Position numbers and translations under genes: made by a program. From an uncultured Bacteroides sp. (GTDB lineage: Bacteria; Bacteroidota; Bacteroidia; Bacteroidales; Bacteroidaceae), in the NCBI GenBank assembly GCA_900542985.1, contig UQPQ01000023.1, positions 1-43,590 of the forward strand: DNA of 43,590 nucleotides, given 5' to 3'. The notes under the pieces were generated by a model. That model was given only the letters and a program-made list of their open reading frames with translations, ran no database searches and was not told the DNA's origin. This document shows, piece by piece, positions 24,506-34,397 of this stretch. Position 1 is the stretch's first letter. The number at the start of each line of letters is the position of its first letter.

Positions 24506-26392
24506 TTACCATCCGTAATTTTGAGTCATGTTTTTCATCTCGCTCAATTGAACTTGATTGATAGGGAAGAAGTAATGTTTAGGCTCAAAAATATTGTCGG
24601 CTCCCATCCATACTTGATCTGTACGATTCCATGATTGCTCGTACTCTGTAGCCAGCAGGTTTAATGTATAGTTTTTGCCGGTCAATTCTTTTTCGGCAAT
24701 CATCCAGCGACGTACGTCGTGGTAGCGATGTCCCTCGAAAGCCAACTCTACCATTCTTTCTTTACGGATTAGTTCACGTAAGAGTTCTTGATTTCCTATA
24801 ACTTCAGGATAAGCTTCTTCCAGGTTATTTAATCCGGCACGATTACGTACCTTATTAATATATTTCAAAGCTTCTGTTTCATCACGTTGAGGCTTTTCAT
24901 TACATGCTTCTGCATAATTAAGATAAATTTCTGCCAAGCGACAATATGACCAAAAGACCTTACCATAGTTTCCGTTATTGGTATTAAGTTGAGGATCTAC
25001 CATTCTACGGAAAAGGAAACCTACTTTTACGCAGTCGCCATCATTTCCTTTATAAGGAGATGTTCCACCTGTGTAGAAAGTTACTTGTTTGTTTCCTGCA
25101 TAATTGTTAATCCAATAGAACCCATTGGCTAATATGGATGCATAGAATCGGGCATCACGACCTACACAGCTATTATGAGCATTGATTAAGCCCATAGCAC
25201 CGTCGATAGGGTGTGAGTAGTTGGCTGTAAATCCGGTACTCTTATAACCGGATTTTTCGTCTACGATAGGTTGTCCGTTGCTATCATAGCCCGTTACCGG
25301 ATATCTTCCTGATTCTGCCATAGGATAAGTATCTACTAATTTCAGAGAAGGGCAGTAACCACCGTACGCATTTCTTAATAGCGTTGGAGGCAGAAAACGG
25401 GTTATATAGTAAGATTCTGCAGAGCCAAAATTTGCATTTGTCGGATTACGTGCCCAAGCTCCCCAGATAATTTCATTGTTCCATTCATCAAATAAAACAC
25501 CTTGGTAAGATTTGATTGCTTTCTGAAATGGATCTGTTTCCCCTGTTGCTTCGTATAGCTTATATTGAGGCATATCAATAACAGCTTTAGCAGCTTCAGC
25601 CGCTTTATTCCATTTATTGGGATCGGCTTGCTGAGGGAACAGATATTCACCATAGATATTTTTCATCTTACCTTTATATAAATCACAACCATTGAATAAT
25701 GGACTTGCAGCGTAAAGTAATACACGTGATTTTATAGCCATTGCGGCTCCTTTTGTAATACGTCCTGCCCACTCATTCATATCTGCAACCTCTAGTGGAA
25801 GATCAGCTATGGCTTTATCAAATTCCTCTATGATGAAGTTTACATTCTGATCAACTGTATGGCGGTCTACTTGATCAGGTTTAATCAATGGATCTGGTGC
25901 TACATCTCCCCAAACATAAACTGGACCGTATCGGCGTAATAGTTCAAAATAAAAGTAGGCTCTTAGGAAACGAACTTCGGCTTTCATTATTTTACGTGAG
26001 TTTGCATCCAGTTCCTGGCATCTGTCTACATTATCCATGAATATGGTAGCCTGATTAATACCTGTATATTTGTTTTTCCATATGTTATAGGCTGTAGATG
26101 TAGGTCCCCACGAACCAGTCTTGAAGATCAGATAATCGACCCATTGATACCAAGAGAACTGAGCTTCATCACTTAAAGGAACTGCACATCCTTCGTCTAA
26201 ATATTCGTATTCACGCGGTATATAACTATATATATGAGCCCAGTAACGTTCTGTTGTAACGCGTTTACTGAAAACTTCTTCTAAGGTCATCTGGTCTTGT
26301 AGTGATACATCCAGATAATCATTACATGAAGAAAAACTTAGCATAGAGGCCAACGCCATGGCTGCAAATATTTTGAATTTATTCTTTTTCAT
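24506..26392 (-). CDS. susD: SusD/RagB-family nutrient-binding outer-membrane lipoprotein
   Basis: The 628-aa lipoprotein lid of a SusCD transporter. The signal ends FSSC (C23) and continues NDYLDV as in most SusD proteins. Recognised by SLQDQMTLEEVFS near the N-terminus, the helical AEVRFLRAYFYFELLRRYGPVYVW segment, and the C-terminal block YLNYAEACNE...ALKYINKVRNRAGL...LIRKERMVELAFEGHRYHDVRRW, all hallmarks of the family. It captures oligosaccharide and passes it to SusC. It lies 11 bp downstream of the susC stop codon. Longer than typical SusD (~500-580 aa). Confidence 0.95.
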   Translation of the reverse strand: MKKNKFKIFAAMALASMLSFSSCNDYLDVSLQDQMTLEEVFSKRVTTERYWAHIYSYIPREYEYLDEGCAVPLSDEAQFSWYQWVDYLIFKTGSWGPTSTAYNIWKNKYTGINQATIFMDNVDRCQELDANSRKIMKAEVRFLRAYFYFELLRRYGPVYVWGDVAPDPLIKPDQVDRHTVDQNVNFIIEEFDKAIADLPLEVADMNEWAGRITKGAAMAIKSRVLLYAASPLFNGCDLYKGKMKNIYGEYLFPQQADPNKWNKAAEAAKAVIDMPQYKLYEATGETDPFQKAIKSYQGVLFDEWNNEIIWGAWARNPTNANFGSAESYYITRFLPPTLLRNAYGGYCPSLKLVDTYPMAESGRYPVTGYDSNGQPIVDEKSGYKSTGFTANYSHPIDGAMGLINAHNSCVGRDARFYASILANGFYWINNYAGNKQVTFYTGGTSPYKGNDGDCVKVGFLFRRMVDPQLNTNNGNYGKVFWSYCRLAEIYLNYAEACNEKPQRDETEALKYINKVRNRAGLNNLEEAYPEVIGNQELLRELIRKERMVELAFEGHRYHDVRRWMIAEKELTGKNYTLNLLATEYEQSWNRTDQVWMGADNIFEPKHYFFPINQVQLSEMKNMTQNYGW

Positions 26393-26403
26393 AATTATGA
26401 CTT

Positions 26404-29400
26404 TTAGAAGTTAATATTTAAGCCAAATGTAACGGTTCTCATTTGTGGATACACATTACCATAATCGGATGCAAGTTCTGGATCCCAAAGTTTGAACTTG
26501 CTGAATGTTAGTAAGTTTACACCTTGCATATACAAGCGAATAGTAGATATTCCCCATTGTGTGTATAAGTCTTTTGGAAGTGTATATCCGATTTCTGCAT
26601 TTTTTAAACGCAAGAAACTCATGTCACGCTGCCAGAATGTAGAAGGCTGAAGATTGTTCTCTACTTTACTCAAAGACAGACGAGGATATAATGCATTCGG
26701 ATCAGGATTATCTACAGTCCAGCGTTTTTCTGCTACATCAGCATAAATTTGACCTCTGTTAAAGATATTATCGGAAGCTCCATAGAAAGCAGATCCACCG
26801 ATAATACGGGTTACATTACCAACCCCTTGGAAGAACAGTGACAAATCGAAACCTTTCCAGCCTGCACTGAATCCAAAACCGTAGTTAATTTGAGGAACAT
26901 CGGTATATCCTATGGCCACTTGGTCGTAAGCATCAATTATATTATCACCATTGATGTCTTTATATTTGATGTCTCCAGGGCGAACTGTGCTGAAAGTATG
27001 TACCGGACTATTGGCTATATCTTCTTCAGACTCAAATAGTCCTAAAGCAATGAGTCCTCTCTGCTGATTATACGGGAAACCTACAGCGCTTTGGTAAGCC
27101 CATATTGGAGTCGGTTTGTCATCGTAGAGCATTTCGTTGCGGTTATACGTAAAGTTGGCACGTGCAGACCAATACCAGTCTTTGAATCGTTGTTCGTATT
27201 CCAAGGAAGCATCGATACCTCTATTTTCCATTTCACCAAGGTTTACGTATTGAGTTACATTCAGGCCCACAATTGAAGGAACACTCTGTTGTTGGATATA
27301 AATACCCGAGCGTTTTTCGTAGAAGTAATCCATCTGAAGTTTTAACTTATCAAAGAATCCTATTTCAAAACCAACATTTCCTTTTGTTGCTTTTTCCCAT
27401 GATACATTCGGATTACCGGGAATACCAGTTGCTACACCTGGCAAATCCGAAGGAATTAATCCGAAACGGTATCCGGAAGTATAGCTGTTCATCTCGGAGT
27501 TGAAGGCAAAACGGCGGTTACCACCAATCTGGTCATTTCCAATGTGACCGTACGAACCTTTCAGTTTCAATAAGTGGATGGTTTTTCTTAAATTATCCCA
27601 AAAGTCTTCGTTACTAATCATGTATCCAATTGCATAAGAAGGGAAGAAACCAAAGCGCTTATCAGGAGCAAAATTTTCAGAACCATTATAACCGAAATTG
27701 AATTCGGCGAAATATTTATCTTTATAAGAATAAGTTGCACGACCAGCTATACCTATATTTTTATAAGCGAAAGCTGCAATATAGTTAGCTGGAAAGTTAT
27801 CTGTATAGTCGCGCATATTAAACAAGAACATAGCACCAACGCGATGTTTTTCATCAAACAGACGATCGTAGTTAACTGAAGCTTCCAGATTGATAGTTCT
27901 AGAACCTGAGTTGCTGCGTACTAATGTCATGTAGTCACTACCGTCATTGTTTTTAACGAATTGCAGTTTACCATCCTTATCACGACCTGTTGCATAATAA
28001 GTGGAAGGACTGATTTTGCGATTTAGTATAGATCCATTGTAAGCATCCCATGAGAATTTGATGTTTGCTTTCAATCCAGGAGTGATGAACTCCGAGAAAT
28101 CTTGAGTCAACGACAATAATGACTGAGCATTATTTGCAAATTCTTGAGAATAACCAGTCTGGTTCAGCATTGAATAAGGGTTGTAACCTACTGCTGGGCG
28201 AGAAATGGTTCCATCAGAGTAAACGGTAGGAATTGATACCGGTGTGGTTAAGATAGTATAAGCATATAAATCAGCCAAATCAGCTCCCGGACGATTGGTT
28301 ATTTCATATTGGTTAGACAAAGACAAACCTAATTCTGTAGAAGAAGTAATGTTTATATCTATGTTCGTTCGGAAATTAAACTTGCTGTAATTCATTGAGG
28401 CGTCATAACGGCTCTTGTCGGCCATATTCATAATACTGCCTTCAGAGTAGTAAGAGCCTCCTACGTAATAACGTACTTTGGGTGAACCTCCTGTAACACT
28501 GACATTGGATCTTATTGAATGGCTGCGATCTTTGAAAATGGTCTTCATCCAGTCTACATTTGGGTAAAGATCTGGGTCGGTACCATTCAGGTACATGGCT
28601 TTTTCAGAAGGTTGGATAGCTAAACGTCCTGATGCCTCCAGGTTAATATCATTGTAATAGTCAATCCACTGGCTGGCGTTTGCCAATTCGGGCAATCGGG
28701 TAGGGCTTGCCATTCCATATTCAACTTTAGCGCTGATTCTGGGTTTCGATTCACTTCCTCGTTTGGTGGTGATTAATACAATACCGTTTGCACCACGTAC
28801 ACCATAAAGAGCAGTAGCTGTAGCATCTTTCAAGATAGAGAAAGAAGCGATATCTTCCGGGTCTACCAAGTCTAGTTCACGTTCAATACCATCGACTAAC
28901 ACCAGGGGTTTATTGTTTGCGCCAAAAGTATTGATACCGCGTATCCAGAAATCTGCACCTGCACCCGGTTCTCCTGAACGTTGCATAACGACTAAACCTG
29001 CTAATTGTCCTGCCAATCCGGAACTCAGTTTACCAACAGGGGTTTTCAACTCACTTGTAGAAATGGTATTGATGGCACCAATTACACTGGCCTTACGCTG
29101 TTTACCATAAGCAACAACAGTTACTTCGGAAAGTTCTGCAACTTTAGGTGCCATTTTTACAACCAGATTTGTCTGATTTCCTACTGTAATAGTTTGAGAT
29201 TCCATTCCAAGGAATGAGACTATAAGTTTGTCGGTCGGTGATACCTTGATTGTAAATATACCGTCTAAATCTGTAATAACACCGCGTGAACTTCCTTCTA
29301 CTAGGATGGAAGCTCCCGGAATAGGTTCTCCTACTTCATTAAGAACTTTACCTGTAATATCTTTTTGACTATTAGCCTGATCAACCATATCCCCGTGAGA

Positions 29401-29511
29401 GGAGAAAGTGTTCGGAATAAAGTTTGCATTAACATCTGCCAGAGGCAAAAGACTGCATGTCAAGATTATTCCCTGTCTTAAGAAAAATTTTCTTCGTAAA
29501 TCTGACACCAT
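26404..29511 (-). CDS. susC: SusC/RagA-family TonB-dependent outer-membrane transporter
   Basis: About 1035 aa when started at 29511 (MVSDLRRKFFLRQG...), which gives a signal peptide ending near residue 28; ATG 29541 would add ten residues. Residues 51-~120 are a carboxypeptidase-like domain (DITGKVLNEVGEPIPGASI), with a TonB-box-like VVAYGKQ near 132. A plug follows: LAGQLAGLVVMQRSGEPGAGADFWIRG, LVLVDGIERELD..DPEDIASFSILKDATATALYG, ANGIVLITTKRG. A 22-strand-type barrel ends in YPQMRTVTFGLNINF. There is no N-terminal STN domain, so direct anti-sigma signalling is not expected. Forms a transporter with the adjacent SusD. Confidence 0.96.
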   Translation of the reverse strand: MVSDLRRKFFLRQGIILTCSLLPLADVNANFIPNTFSSHGDMVDQANSQKDITGKVLNEVGEPIPGASILVEGSSRGVITDLDGIFTIKVSPTDKLIVSFLGMESQTITVGNQTNLVVKMAPKVAELSEVTVVAYGKQRKASVIGAINTISTSELKTPVGKLSSGLAGQLAGLVVMQRSGEPGAGADFWIRGINTFGANNKPLVLVDGIERELDLVDPEDIASFSILKDATATALYGVRGANGIVLITTKRGSESKPRISAKVEYGMASPTRLPELANASQWIDYYNDINLEASGRLAIQPSEKAMYLNGTDPDLYPNVDWMKTIFKDRSHSIRSNVSVTGGSPKVRYYVGGSYYSEGSIMNMADKSRYDASMNYSKFNFRTNIDINITSSTELGLSLSNQYEITNRPGADLADLYAYTILTTPVSIPTVYSDGTISRPAVGYNPYSMLNQTGYSQEFANNAQSLLSLTQDFSEFITPGLKANIKFSWDAYNGSILNRKISPSTYYATGRDKDGKLQFVKNNDGSDYMTLVRSNSGSRTINLEASVNYDRLFDEKHRVGAMFLFNMRDYTDNFPANYIAAFAYKNIGIAGRATYSYKDKYFAEFNFGYNGSENFAPDKRFGFFPSYAIGYMISNEDFWDNLRKTIHLLKLKGSYGHIGNDQIGGNRRFAFNSEMNSYTSGYRFGLIPSDLPGVATGIPGNPNVSWEKATKGNVGFEIGFFDKLKLQMDYFYEKRSGIYIQQQSVPSIVGLNVTQYVNLGEMENRGIDASLEYEQRFKDWYWSARANFTYNRNEMLYDDKPTPIWAYQSAVGFPYNQQRGLIALGLFESEEDIANSPVHTFSTVRPGDIKYKDINGDNIIDAYDQVAIGYTDVPQINYGFGFSAGWKGFDLSLFFQGVGNVTRIIGGSAFYGASDNIFNRGQIYADVAEKRWTVDNPDPNALYPRLSLSKVENNLQPSTFWQRDMSFLRLKNAEIGYTLPKDLYTQWGISTIRLYMQGVNLLTFSKFKLWDPELASDYGNVYPQMRTVTFGLNINF

Positions 29512-29609
29512 AAAAAATAAATTTAAAAATGAATACTGCAATTTTTCTCGTTTGATAATTCATTCACTTAGATTTGTTATTACCATGTTTGTATTTTAGT
29601 TATCAACTC

Positions 29610-31811
29610 TCAGTCGAAGTAATGCTTATATTTATTGAATAGTTCTTGAGCTACGACAAAGGGAGATTCACCGGAAACCAGCGGATAATCTTTACTTTGC
29701 AAAGTCCACTGATATTCTGCTTCTGTTATCATATCGTAAAATGCTTTCGCGTCGTATTGCTGACCTGCTTTAACCGCTGCTGTTACAGAAGAAGTGAATT
29801 TATTCCATCTCATACGATAGAAATCTTTGGTCAATCCACCCCATCCTCTGTTTGCATAGTCATTAAGCTGGGTCGCTTTTTGTCCCCATACAGTCAGTAT
29901 GCAGCGTGCATTCTCTTCATAATACGATTTTTCAGCTTCATCTTTTCCCCAATCTTTTGCATCTTGAATCCATTTTCCGATGCAGAAGTTTTCCTCTGTA
30001 GATAGCAGGCGATCCATATCCAACAGCAATGTGTCCATTCTGGCAGCCCATAATTCCATTCCTGTTAAATTCTTTTTTTGATATTCAGCAGTAAATGCTT
30101 CTCTGAAGTCTGAAAAAAGATTACCTAAGCTTTGTCTTGCTACATTCACCACATCATAACGGTATCCGGCATTATCCAGTTCACCTGCTTGCAGCAGCTC
30201 TTCAAGGATTTTCCATAATTCTACATTCTTGTAATGAATATCAGGATATGTATTCCAGCTGTCTGTACCTATCAGCATTGGTCTTGCATTCATCAATACA
30301 GCCTGTCCGCAAGTTGCATGCTTGGTATAGATCTTCTGGTGCAGCAATTCCCACGCTTTCACTACATGTTTGCTTTCTTTTCCACCTCTGGAAAGAGCCC
30401 AGTTGTGTATCCATTCTTTGGTAGTCACAGGACAATCCCAAGCTTTGTCGAAGACAAATTCGTACATTAACGGGTTTACATCAAAACCTTCCAGTGTTGC
30501 TCCCAATCCATATACGTTGTCTCCTCCTTCCGTATAAAGTCTGTTTATTTTGAAATCAACGTCATCTAAATTGCCAACCATCATTGTGTTGCCACCAAAG
30601 TTGCCGAGATAACACCACATATACGGTTTTCCATAATATTTTTCTGTTTCACGCCATATTTCAGTGCTGTCGCAATAATAGTCAAGAAGAATCAACTTGT
30701 CTTTTGGTACTGCTTCAAGAAAAGAACGGATACGCGGTTGTGTCCACTTTTCTTTGCTGTGATAGAACATCCATGTCATTTGTAACCAGGTCGCTTCTTC
30801 GTCTACCTGACGGATAGATTCATAAATCTTTTCTGATACATCCGACAGATATTTTTCATTCCAGTTCGGAGAATCTACTTCATTGAAAGGATCAATGCCA
30901 TAGATGTGGTCGGTTCCATACATGGCAGTCTGTTCTTTCAGATACATTTGCTGGATTGTTGTAAACAATGTATCCATTGGTTCGATGAAATGGCTGCGAT
31001 ATTGTTCGTCGTATCCTCCCCATTGACTCATCTGATGAATCTTTGCATCTGGATATAGCTCTTTCAATTCTTTAGGTACATGTCCGGAAAAAGCCGGTAA
31101 AACAGGAGTCATGTCAAATTCTCGTTCTCTTTGCAAGATTTGTTTTTGAAGTTTTTCCTGACCTTCCAGCCATGAAGTTGGTAACGGACTTTGCCAATAA
31201 TCTACATTCGACATACGGTGCCAGGGCAAATGAGCCGGGCCTGTAAAATAGCTCCGGATTTGTTCGTCTGTCAGTCCTAATTTAGACCATACTTTATACC
31301 AAACCGATTCCTGGCCTGAGATAGCCAGTGGCATAGTTATACCATTTAGGGCCATCCAGTCTATCAAACGTTCCCAGTCTTCCCATTTCCAATAAGGTAA
31401 TGTATAGCCAAAGGTACAATAGTTCAGAAAAAAGCGATTTGAGCATTTTGCATGAGAAGTAACTTTTTCCTTGACTTCAGGCAAAGATTCGGGCATTTTA
31501 ACTTCATCGTCGGCATACCATGAAACATTGGTATGGCAGTAATATTTTAAATAATGATTTAACCCTACTGCCAGTGAGTTGTTGTTATTGCCGCAGATTT
31601 GAATTTTTCCATCTATAGATTCTACACTATACCAATCTGTAGATGTTGTATCTTTTATACATTGAAAGATAAAATGATCAGAATGTTGTGGAAAAAGTCG
31701 CTCACACAGCCGATGCATTACAGCATTATCTCCATTTGTGTTATTTTGACATCCAGATAAGATACATATTAGTATCATCAGTGCGCTCCATTTTATTAGA
31801 TTTGTTTTCAT
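29610..31811 (-). CDS. Alpha-N-acetylglucosaminidase (GH89, NAGLU-like)
   Basis: Secreted lipoprotein glycosidase of 733 aa; signal ending CILSGC (C21). The start at 31811 is chosen for that signal; the frame is open upstream but overlaps the epimerase gene. GH89 signatures: LNYCTFGYTLPYWKWEDW (129-146), GITMPLAISGQESVW, FSGHVPKEL, YGIDPFNEVDSP with E311, and GLGATLEGFDVNP with E441. The two glutamates are 130 residues apart, the same spacing as the catalytic pair of human NAGLU (E316, E446). Known members release terminal alpha-GlcNAc from heparan sulfate ends or from alpha1,4-GlcNAc-capped gastric mucin glycans. It precedes susC, so its sugar is probably the PUL's key substrate. Confidence 0.94.
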   Translation of the reverse strand: MKTNLIKWSALMILICILSGCQNNTNGDNAVMHRLCERLFPQHSDHFIFQCIKDTTSTDWYSVESIDGKIQICGNNNNSLAVGLNHYLKYYCHTNVSWYADDEVKMPESLPEVKEKVTSHAKCSNRFFLNYCTFGYTLPYWKWEDWERLIDWMALNGITMPLAISGQESVWYKVWSKLGLTDEQIRSYFTGPAHLPWHRMSNVDYWQSPLPTSWLEGQEKLQKQILQREREFDMTPVLPAFSGHVPKELKELYPDAKIHQMSQWGGYDEQYRSHFIEPMDTLFTTIQQMYLKEQTAMYGTDHIYGIDPFNEVDSPNWNEKYLSDVSEKIYESIRQVDEEATWLQMTWMFYHSKEKWTQPRIRSFLEAVPKDKLILLDYYCDSTEIWRETEKYYGKPYMWCYLGNFGGNTMMVGNLDDVDFKINRLYTEGGDNVYGLGATLEGFDVNPLMYEFVFDKAWDCPVTTKEWIHNWALSRGGKESKHVVKAWELLHQKIYTKHATCGQAVLMNARPMLIGTDSWNTYPDIHYKNVELWKILEELLQAGELDNAGYRYDVVNVARQSLGNLFSDFREAFTAEYQKKNLTGMELWAARMDTLLLDMDRLLSTEENFCIGKWIQDAKDWGKDEAEKSYYEENARCILTVWGQKATQLNDYANRGWGGLTKDFYRMRWNKFTSSVTAAVKAGQQYDAKAFYDMITEAEYQWTLQSKDYPLVSGESPFVVAQELFNKYKHYFD

Positions 31812-31830
31812 GGCTTTCTCTGCTTTCTGT

Positions 31831-33006
31831 TTATAATAATTCTTCCAAGACTTTCCAGCATTGATAAAGTCCTCTTGGTACGTGGAAGCATCCTTTCCAT
31901 TTTCCACCCTTTAATGGTAGCAGCACTTCACCACGGCGGTTCAGGTATCCATACCATTCTGGATATTCCTGGTCTTTAAAGTGACTCCAGGTATACTCAT
32001 GTACTTTTTCAAACCATTCCAAGCATTTAGAGTCACCTGTAAGACGATATCCTTTCAGCAAAGAAATTAAGGTTTCTATATGTACCCACCATAGTTTTTG
32101 GTCCCATTCCAGTTGCTGCGGAGGATTGCCCATGCGATCCATGAAATAATAGATACCTCCATACTCTTTGTCCCAGCCATAGTCAATCATGGTAAGTGTA
32201 ATGTTTTTAGCTTTTTCTATCAGTTCCGGGCGGTTTAGGCGTTTACCTAAATCCATAATAAACCACATTGCTTCGATAGCATGTCCGGGCGTGACTTGAC
32301 GACCTTCGAAAGAATCAGATAAAGAGCCATCTGTTAATACATTTTCTACAATGATATTTCCTAATTCCGGACGGTAGAATACCTCCATTACTTCGTGAAT
32401 ACAGGTGTTCATCGTTTCTACCAGGAAGTTTTCATCCAACAAATGTTCGATTTCCAATGCAAGATTACAAAGAATCATAGGAAGGGCAAATCCTTTTAAA
32501 TTACGAGTTCCAGGGTGAAGTTTGTTCCATTTCCCTTTCGGATTATCTACTTTGGAAAGAATAATATCGAATGTTTTTTTTGCGATGTCGGCATATTCTT
32601 GTTTGCCGGTTGCTAAACTCAATTGGCCGAAAGCCATTGTTGCAAATGTATAAGAAAAGATGTTATAAGGTTCAACCAGAGGTTTTCCTGTACGGTCGAG
32701 TGAAAAATACCAGTTGTAGTTACCGTCATGGCCGTATTTTTTCAGAAATTCACCGCCTTGAATGGCACAGTCTAGCCATTCTTGTCTTTTTTCTACTTTA
32801 TTATATAGCATGGCAAACAACCATACTTCTCGTCCTTGTAGCCAAATGAATTTATCGGTATCAAATACATCACCGTTTCGGTTTAGGCAGGTAAAGTATC
32901 CGCCAAACTCTTTGTCTTGTGAATGCTTTAGCCAAAAAGGAAGTACATTATCCATTAATTCAGTTCTGTACTGTTCTGCTAAGTTTCTAAAATCTATCTT
33001 TTTCAT
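31831..33006 (-). CDS. AGE-family sugar 2-epimerase (N-acylglucosamine 2-epimerase type)
   Basis: A 391-aa cytoplasmic (alpha/alpha)6-barrel epimerase with no signal peptide. Recognisable blocks: HSQDKEFGGYFTCLNRNG (28-45), KFIWLQGREVWLF, NIFSYTFATMAFGQL, VTPGHAIEAMWFIMDLGKR with the conserved histidine, and KLWWVHIETLISLL near the C-terminus. The family includes N-acetylglucosamine 2-epimerase (GlcNAc to ManNAc) and cellobiose/mannobiose epimerases. The WLQGR motif and the neighbouring alpha-GlcNAc-releasing enzyme make the GlcNAc reaction the best guess, leading to the ManNAc/NAN pathway. First gene of the PUL transcript; 19 bp separates its stop from the GH89 start. Confidence 0.88.
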   Translation of the reverse strand: MKKIDFRNLAEQYRTELMDNVLPFWLKHSQDKEFGGYFTCLNRNGDVFDTDKFIWLQGREVWLFAMLYNKVEKRQEWLDCAIQGGEFLKKYGHDGNYNWYFSLDRTGKPLVEPYNIFSYTFATMAFGQLSLATGKQEYADIAKKTFDIILSKVDNPKGKWNKLHPGTRNLKGFALPMILCNLALEIEHLLDENFLVETMNTCIHEVMEVFYRPELGNIIVENVLTDGSLSDSFEGRQVTPGHAIEAMWFIMDLGKRLNRPELIEKAKNITLTMIDYGWDKEYGGIYYFMDRMGNPPQQLEWDQKLWWVHIETLISLLKGYRLTGDSKCLEWFEKVHEYTWSHFKDQEYPEWYGYLNRRGEVLLPLKGGKWKGCFHVPRGLYQCWKVLEELL

Positions 33007-33158
33007 ATGTTTATGAGGTCGGTTATTGCTTTAAACTTATTATATGTGTCTTTTTCTGTTTTTCCTGAAAGGCTACTGGTTTTTGTTTATAAGATGGATG
33101 ATTTCTCTTTCTTATAACATCTCTTATGGTTTCTTAGTGTATTGTTTATTTTTACTCA

Positions 33159-33186
33159 CAAATATATTCTTTTTTTATTAAACAAA
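33159..33186 (-). promoter_or_regulatory. Candidate promoter of the PUL
   Basis: On the minus strand, TATATTTG (33166-33159) fits TAnnTTTG and TTTG (33186-33183) could serve as -33 element, though the 16-bp spacing is ~3 bp short. It would give a ~145-nt leader before the epimerase ATG. Confidence 0.4.
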
Positions 33187-33623
33187 GAAATATTTATAAA
33201 TTATTTTATAAAATACGTAGAATATTGTTTATCTGTTATACTATTGTAGTCAGAGATGGATTCTTGTTTCAAAAATATTAAGAATAAGGGTGCTTGTTTG
33301 TTATTCCTTGTTTTCTCAGCATTTTTAATCTTATAAGCTTTATAATACTTGGATGCTATTATTAAAAATAGATAATAAATAATTTTATTTCTGTCTGTTG
33401 GAAATATTATGTTTTTTTTGAATCCAGTTTTAAGGCTATTGTTTTTTTGATATATACCTTAATTATATAGTATTTTCAATGTTCTTTAAAAAATAGAGAA
33501 ATACTGTAATAAAAGTGTTCATAAAAAGTTTGCTCTGGTACTATATTCAATACTGACAAATTATATCATCATCTATTTATTTTTTATAAATCAAAATTAT
33601 TGTACATTTATTGAAGATTGAAT

Positions 33624-33653
33624 AACGTTTGATTGCCTAATGAATCAAACGTT
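33624..33653. repeat. Perfect 11-bp inverted repeat (operator-like)
   Basis: AACGTTTGATT (33624-33634) and AATCAAACGTT (33643-33653) are exact reverse complements around an 8-bp spacer. No T run follows on either side, so a terminator is unlikely. The centre-to-centre distance of 19 bp suits a dimeric DNA-binding protein. It lies 86 bp upstream of the lipoprotein gene and ~620 bp upstream of the PUL. Confidence 0.65.
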
Positions 33654-33738
33654 GCATATATACGAAACATCAATATGGAGTTGTTGGTGACACTTTCATT
33701 GTTTATGGGAGAAGATATAAATATTAATTCTAATAGTT

Positions 33739-34317
33739 ATGAAAACATTTGCTGATTACTTGTTTATTGCATTGCTGACATTACTGCCATTTTCATTTAC
33801 ATCCTGTGATGGAGATGATGATCTGGAGGGGAATTCAGATTTCATAGAGCTGACCTTCAATGGTAAAACGTATAAAGAGTCAATTCCGGTGTTTGGATAT
33901 GTATTTCTTGAAGATGTTTTTACAGATAGTGAGGGACGTGGTATTACGATAACAAATGTATCTATTGATGCATTTGAAAAGTATGGTTTCTCTTTTATGC
34001 CAAGTATCGGTCATTTTGCGAGAAAAGCAGATTGGGAGTTTGCTAAAACAGGAGAGTGTTTACATAAATATGATTTCGGGAATATTTGGGAAGGTGAGTT
34101 TGACGTAGAAAATTTCACTTTAGTTACGGAGTTGGAAATTTATGCAGATGGTACTTTTTATGGATTGATGGATGGAAAACATTATGTCAATTCTATTAAG
34201 GAGGTGAAAGATGGAGTTCAGGTAGAAGGAATCTTCAGTGGAACTTATTATTGTAGTGAGAACAGAGGAGAGTGTGAAATTCATGGGCGATATAGAATGA
34301 CATTGAATGTTATATGA
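33739..34317 (+). CDS. Small surface lipoprotein, function unknown
   Basis: A 192-aa predicted lipoprotein. The signal ends SFTSC (C23), and the residues after the cysteine are strongly acidic (DGDDDLE), a Bacteroidota surface-export pattern. The mature part looks all-beta and similar to small calycin-like lipoproteins: FIELTFNGKTYKESIPVFGY at the start, then alternating short strands and a final EIHGRYRMTLNVI. A Cys pair (YYCSENRGECEIHG) may form a disulfide. I do not recognise the family. It is monocistronic, opposite in direction to the PUL, and ends ~40 bp before a terminator shared with a tRNA. Confidence 0.7.
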   Translation: MKTFADYLFIALLTLLPFSFTSCDGDDDLEGNSDFIELTFNGKTYKESIPVFGYVFLEDVFTDSEGRGITITNVSIDAFEKYGFSFMPSIGHFARKADWEFAKTGECLHKYDFGNIWEGEFDVENFTLVTELEIYADGTFYGLMDGKHYVNSIKEVKDGVQVEGIFSGTYYCSENRGECEIHGRYRMTLNVI

Positions 34318-34358
34318 TTCAAATAATTCTTTAGATTAAACCGGTATTTGATAAAAAT

Positions 34359-34392
34359 AAAAAAGGCTTGATATTGATTATCAAGCCTTTTT
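34359..34392. terminator. Bidirectional terminator between lipoprotein gene and tRNA-Pro remnant
   Basis: GGCTTGATA (34365-34373) pairs with TATCAAGCC (34379-34387) around TTGAT, flanked by an A run on the left and a T run on the right. It can stop the lipoprotein mRNA on the plus strand and was evidently the tRNA terminator on the minus strand, 6 bp after the tRNA 3' end. Confidence 0.88.
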
Positions 34393-34397
34393 ACCAG

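Larger units (their letters stand above)
33007..33738. other. AT-rich intergenic region upstream of the PUL
   Basis: About 730 bp, very AT-rich, with no frame that looks coding on either strand. It must hold the minus-strand PUL promoter (candidate at 33159-33186) and the plus-strand promoter of the lipoprotein gene at 33739. A perfect 11-bp inverted repeat lies at 33624-33653. No hybrid two-component, SusR or ECF-sigma gene is found here or beside it. Confidence 0.7.

Noticed and set aside
33007..33738. Hidden regulator gene for the PUL
   Set aside because: I looked for frames on both strands; the region is AT-rich with dense stops and no coding signal.
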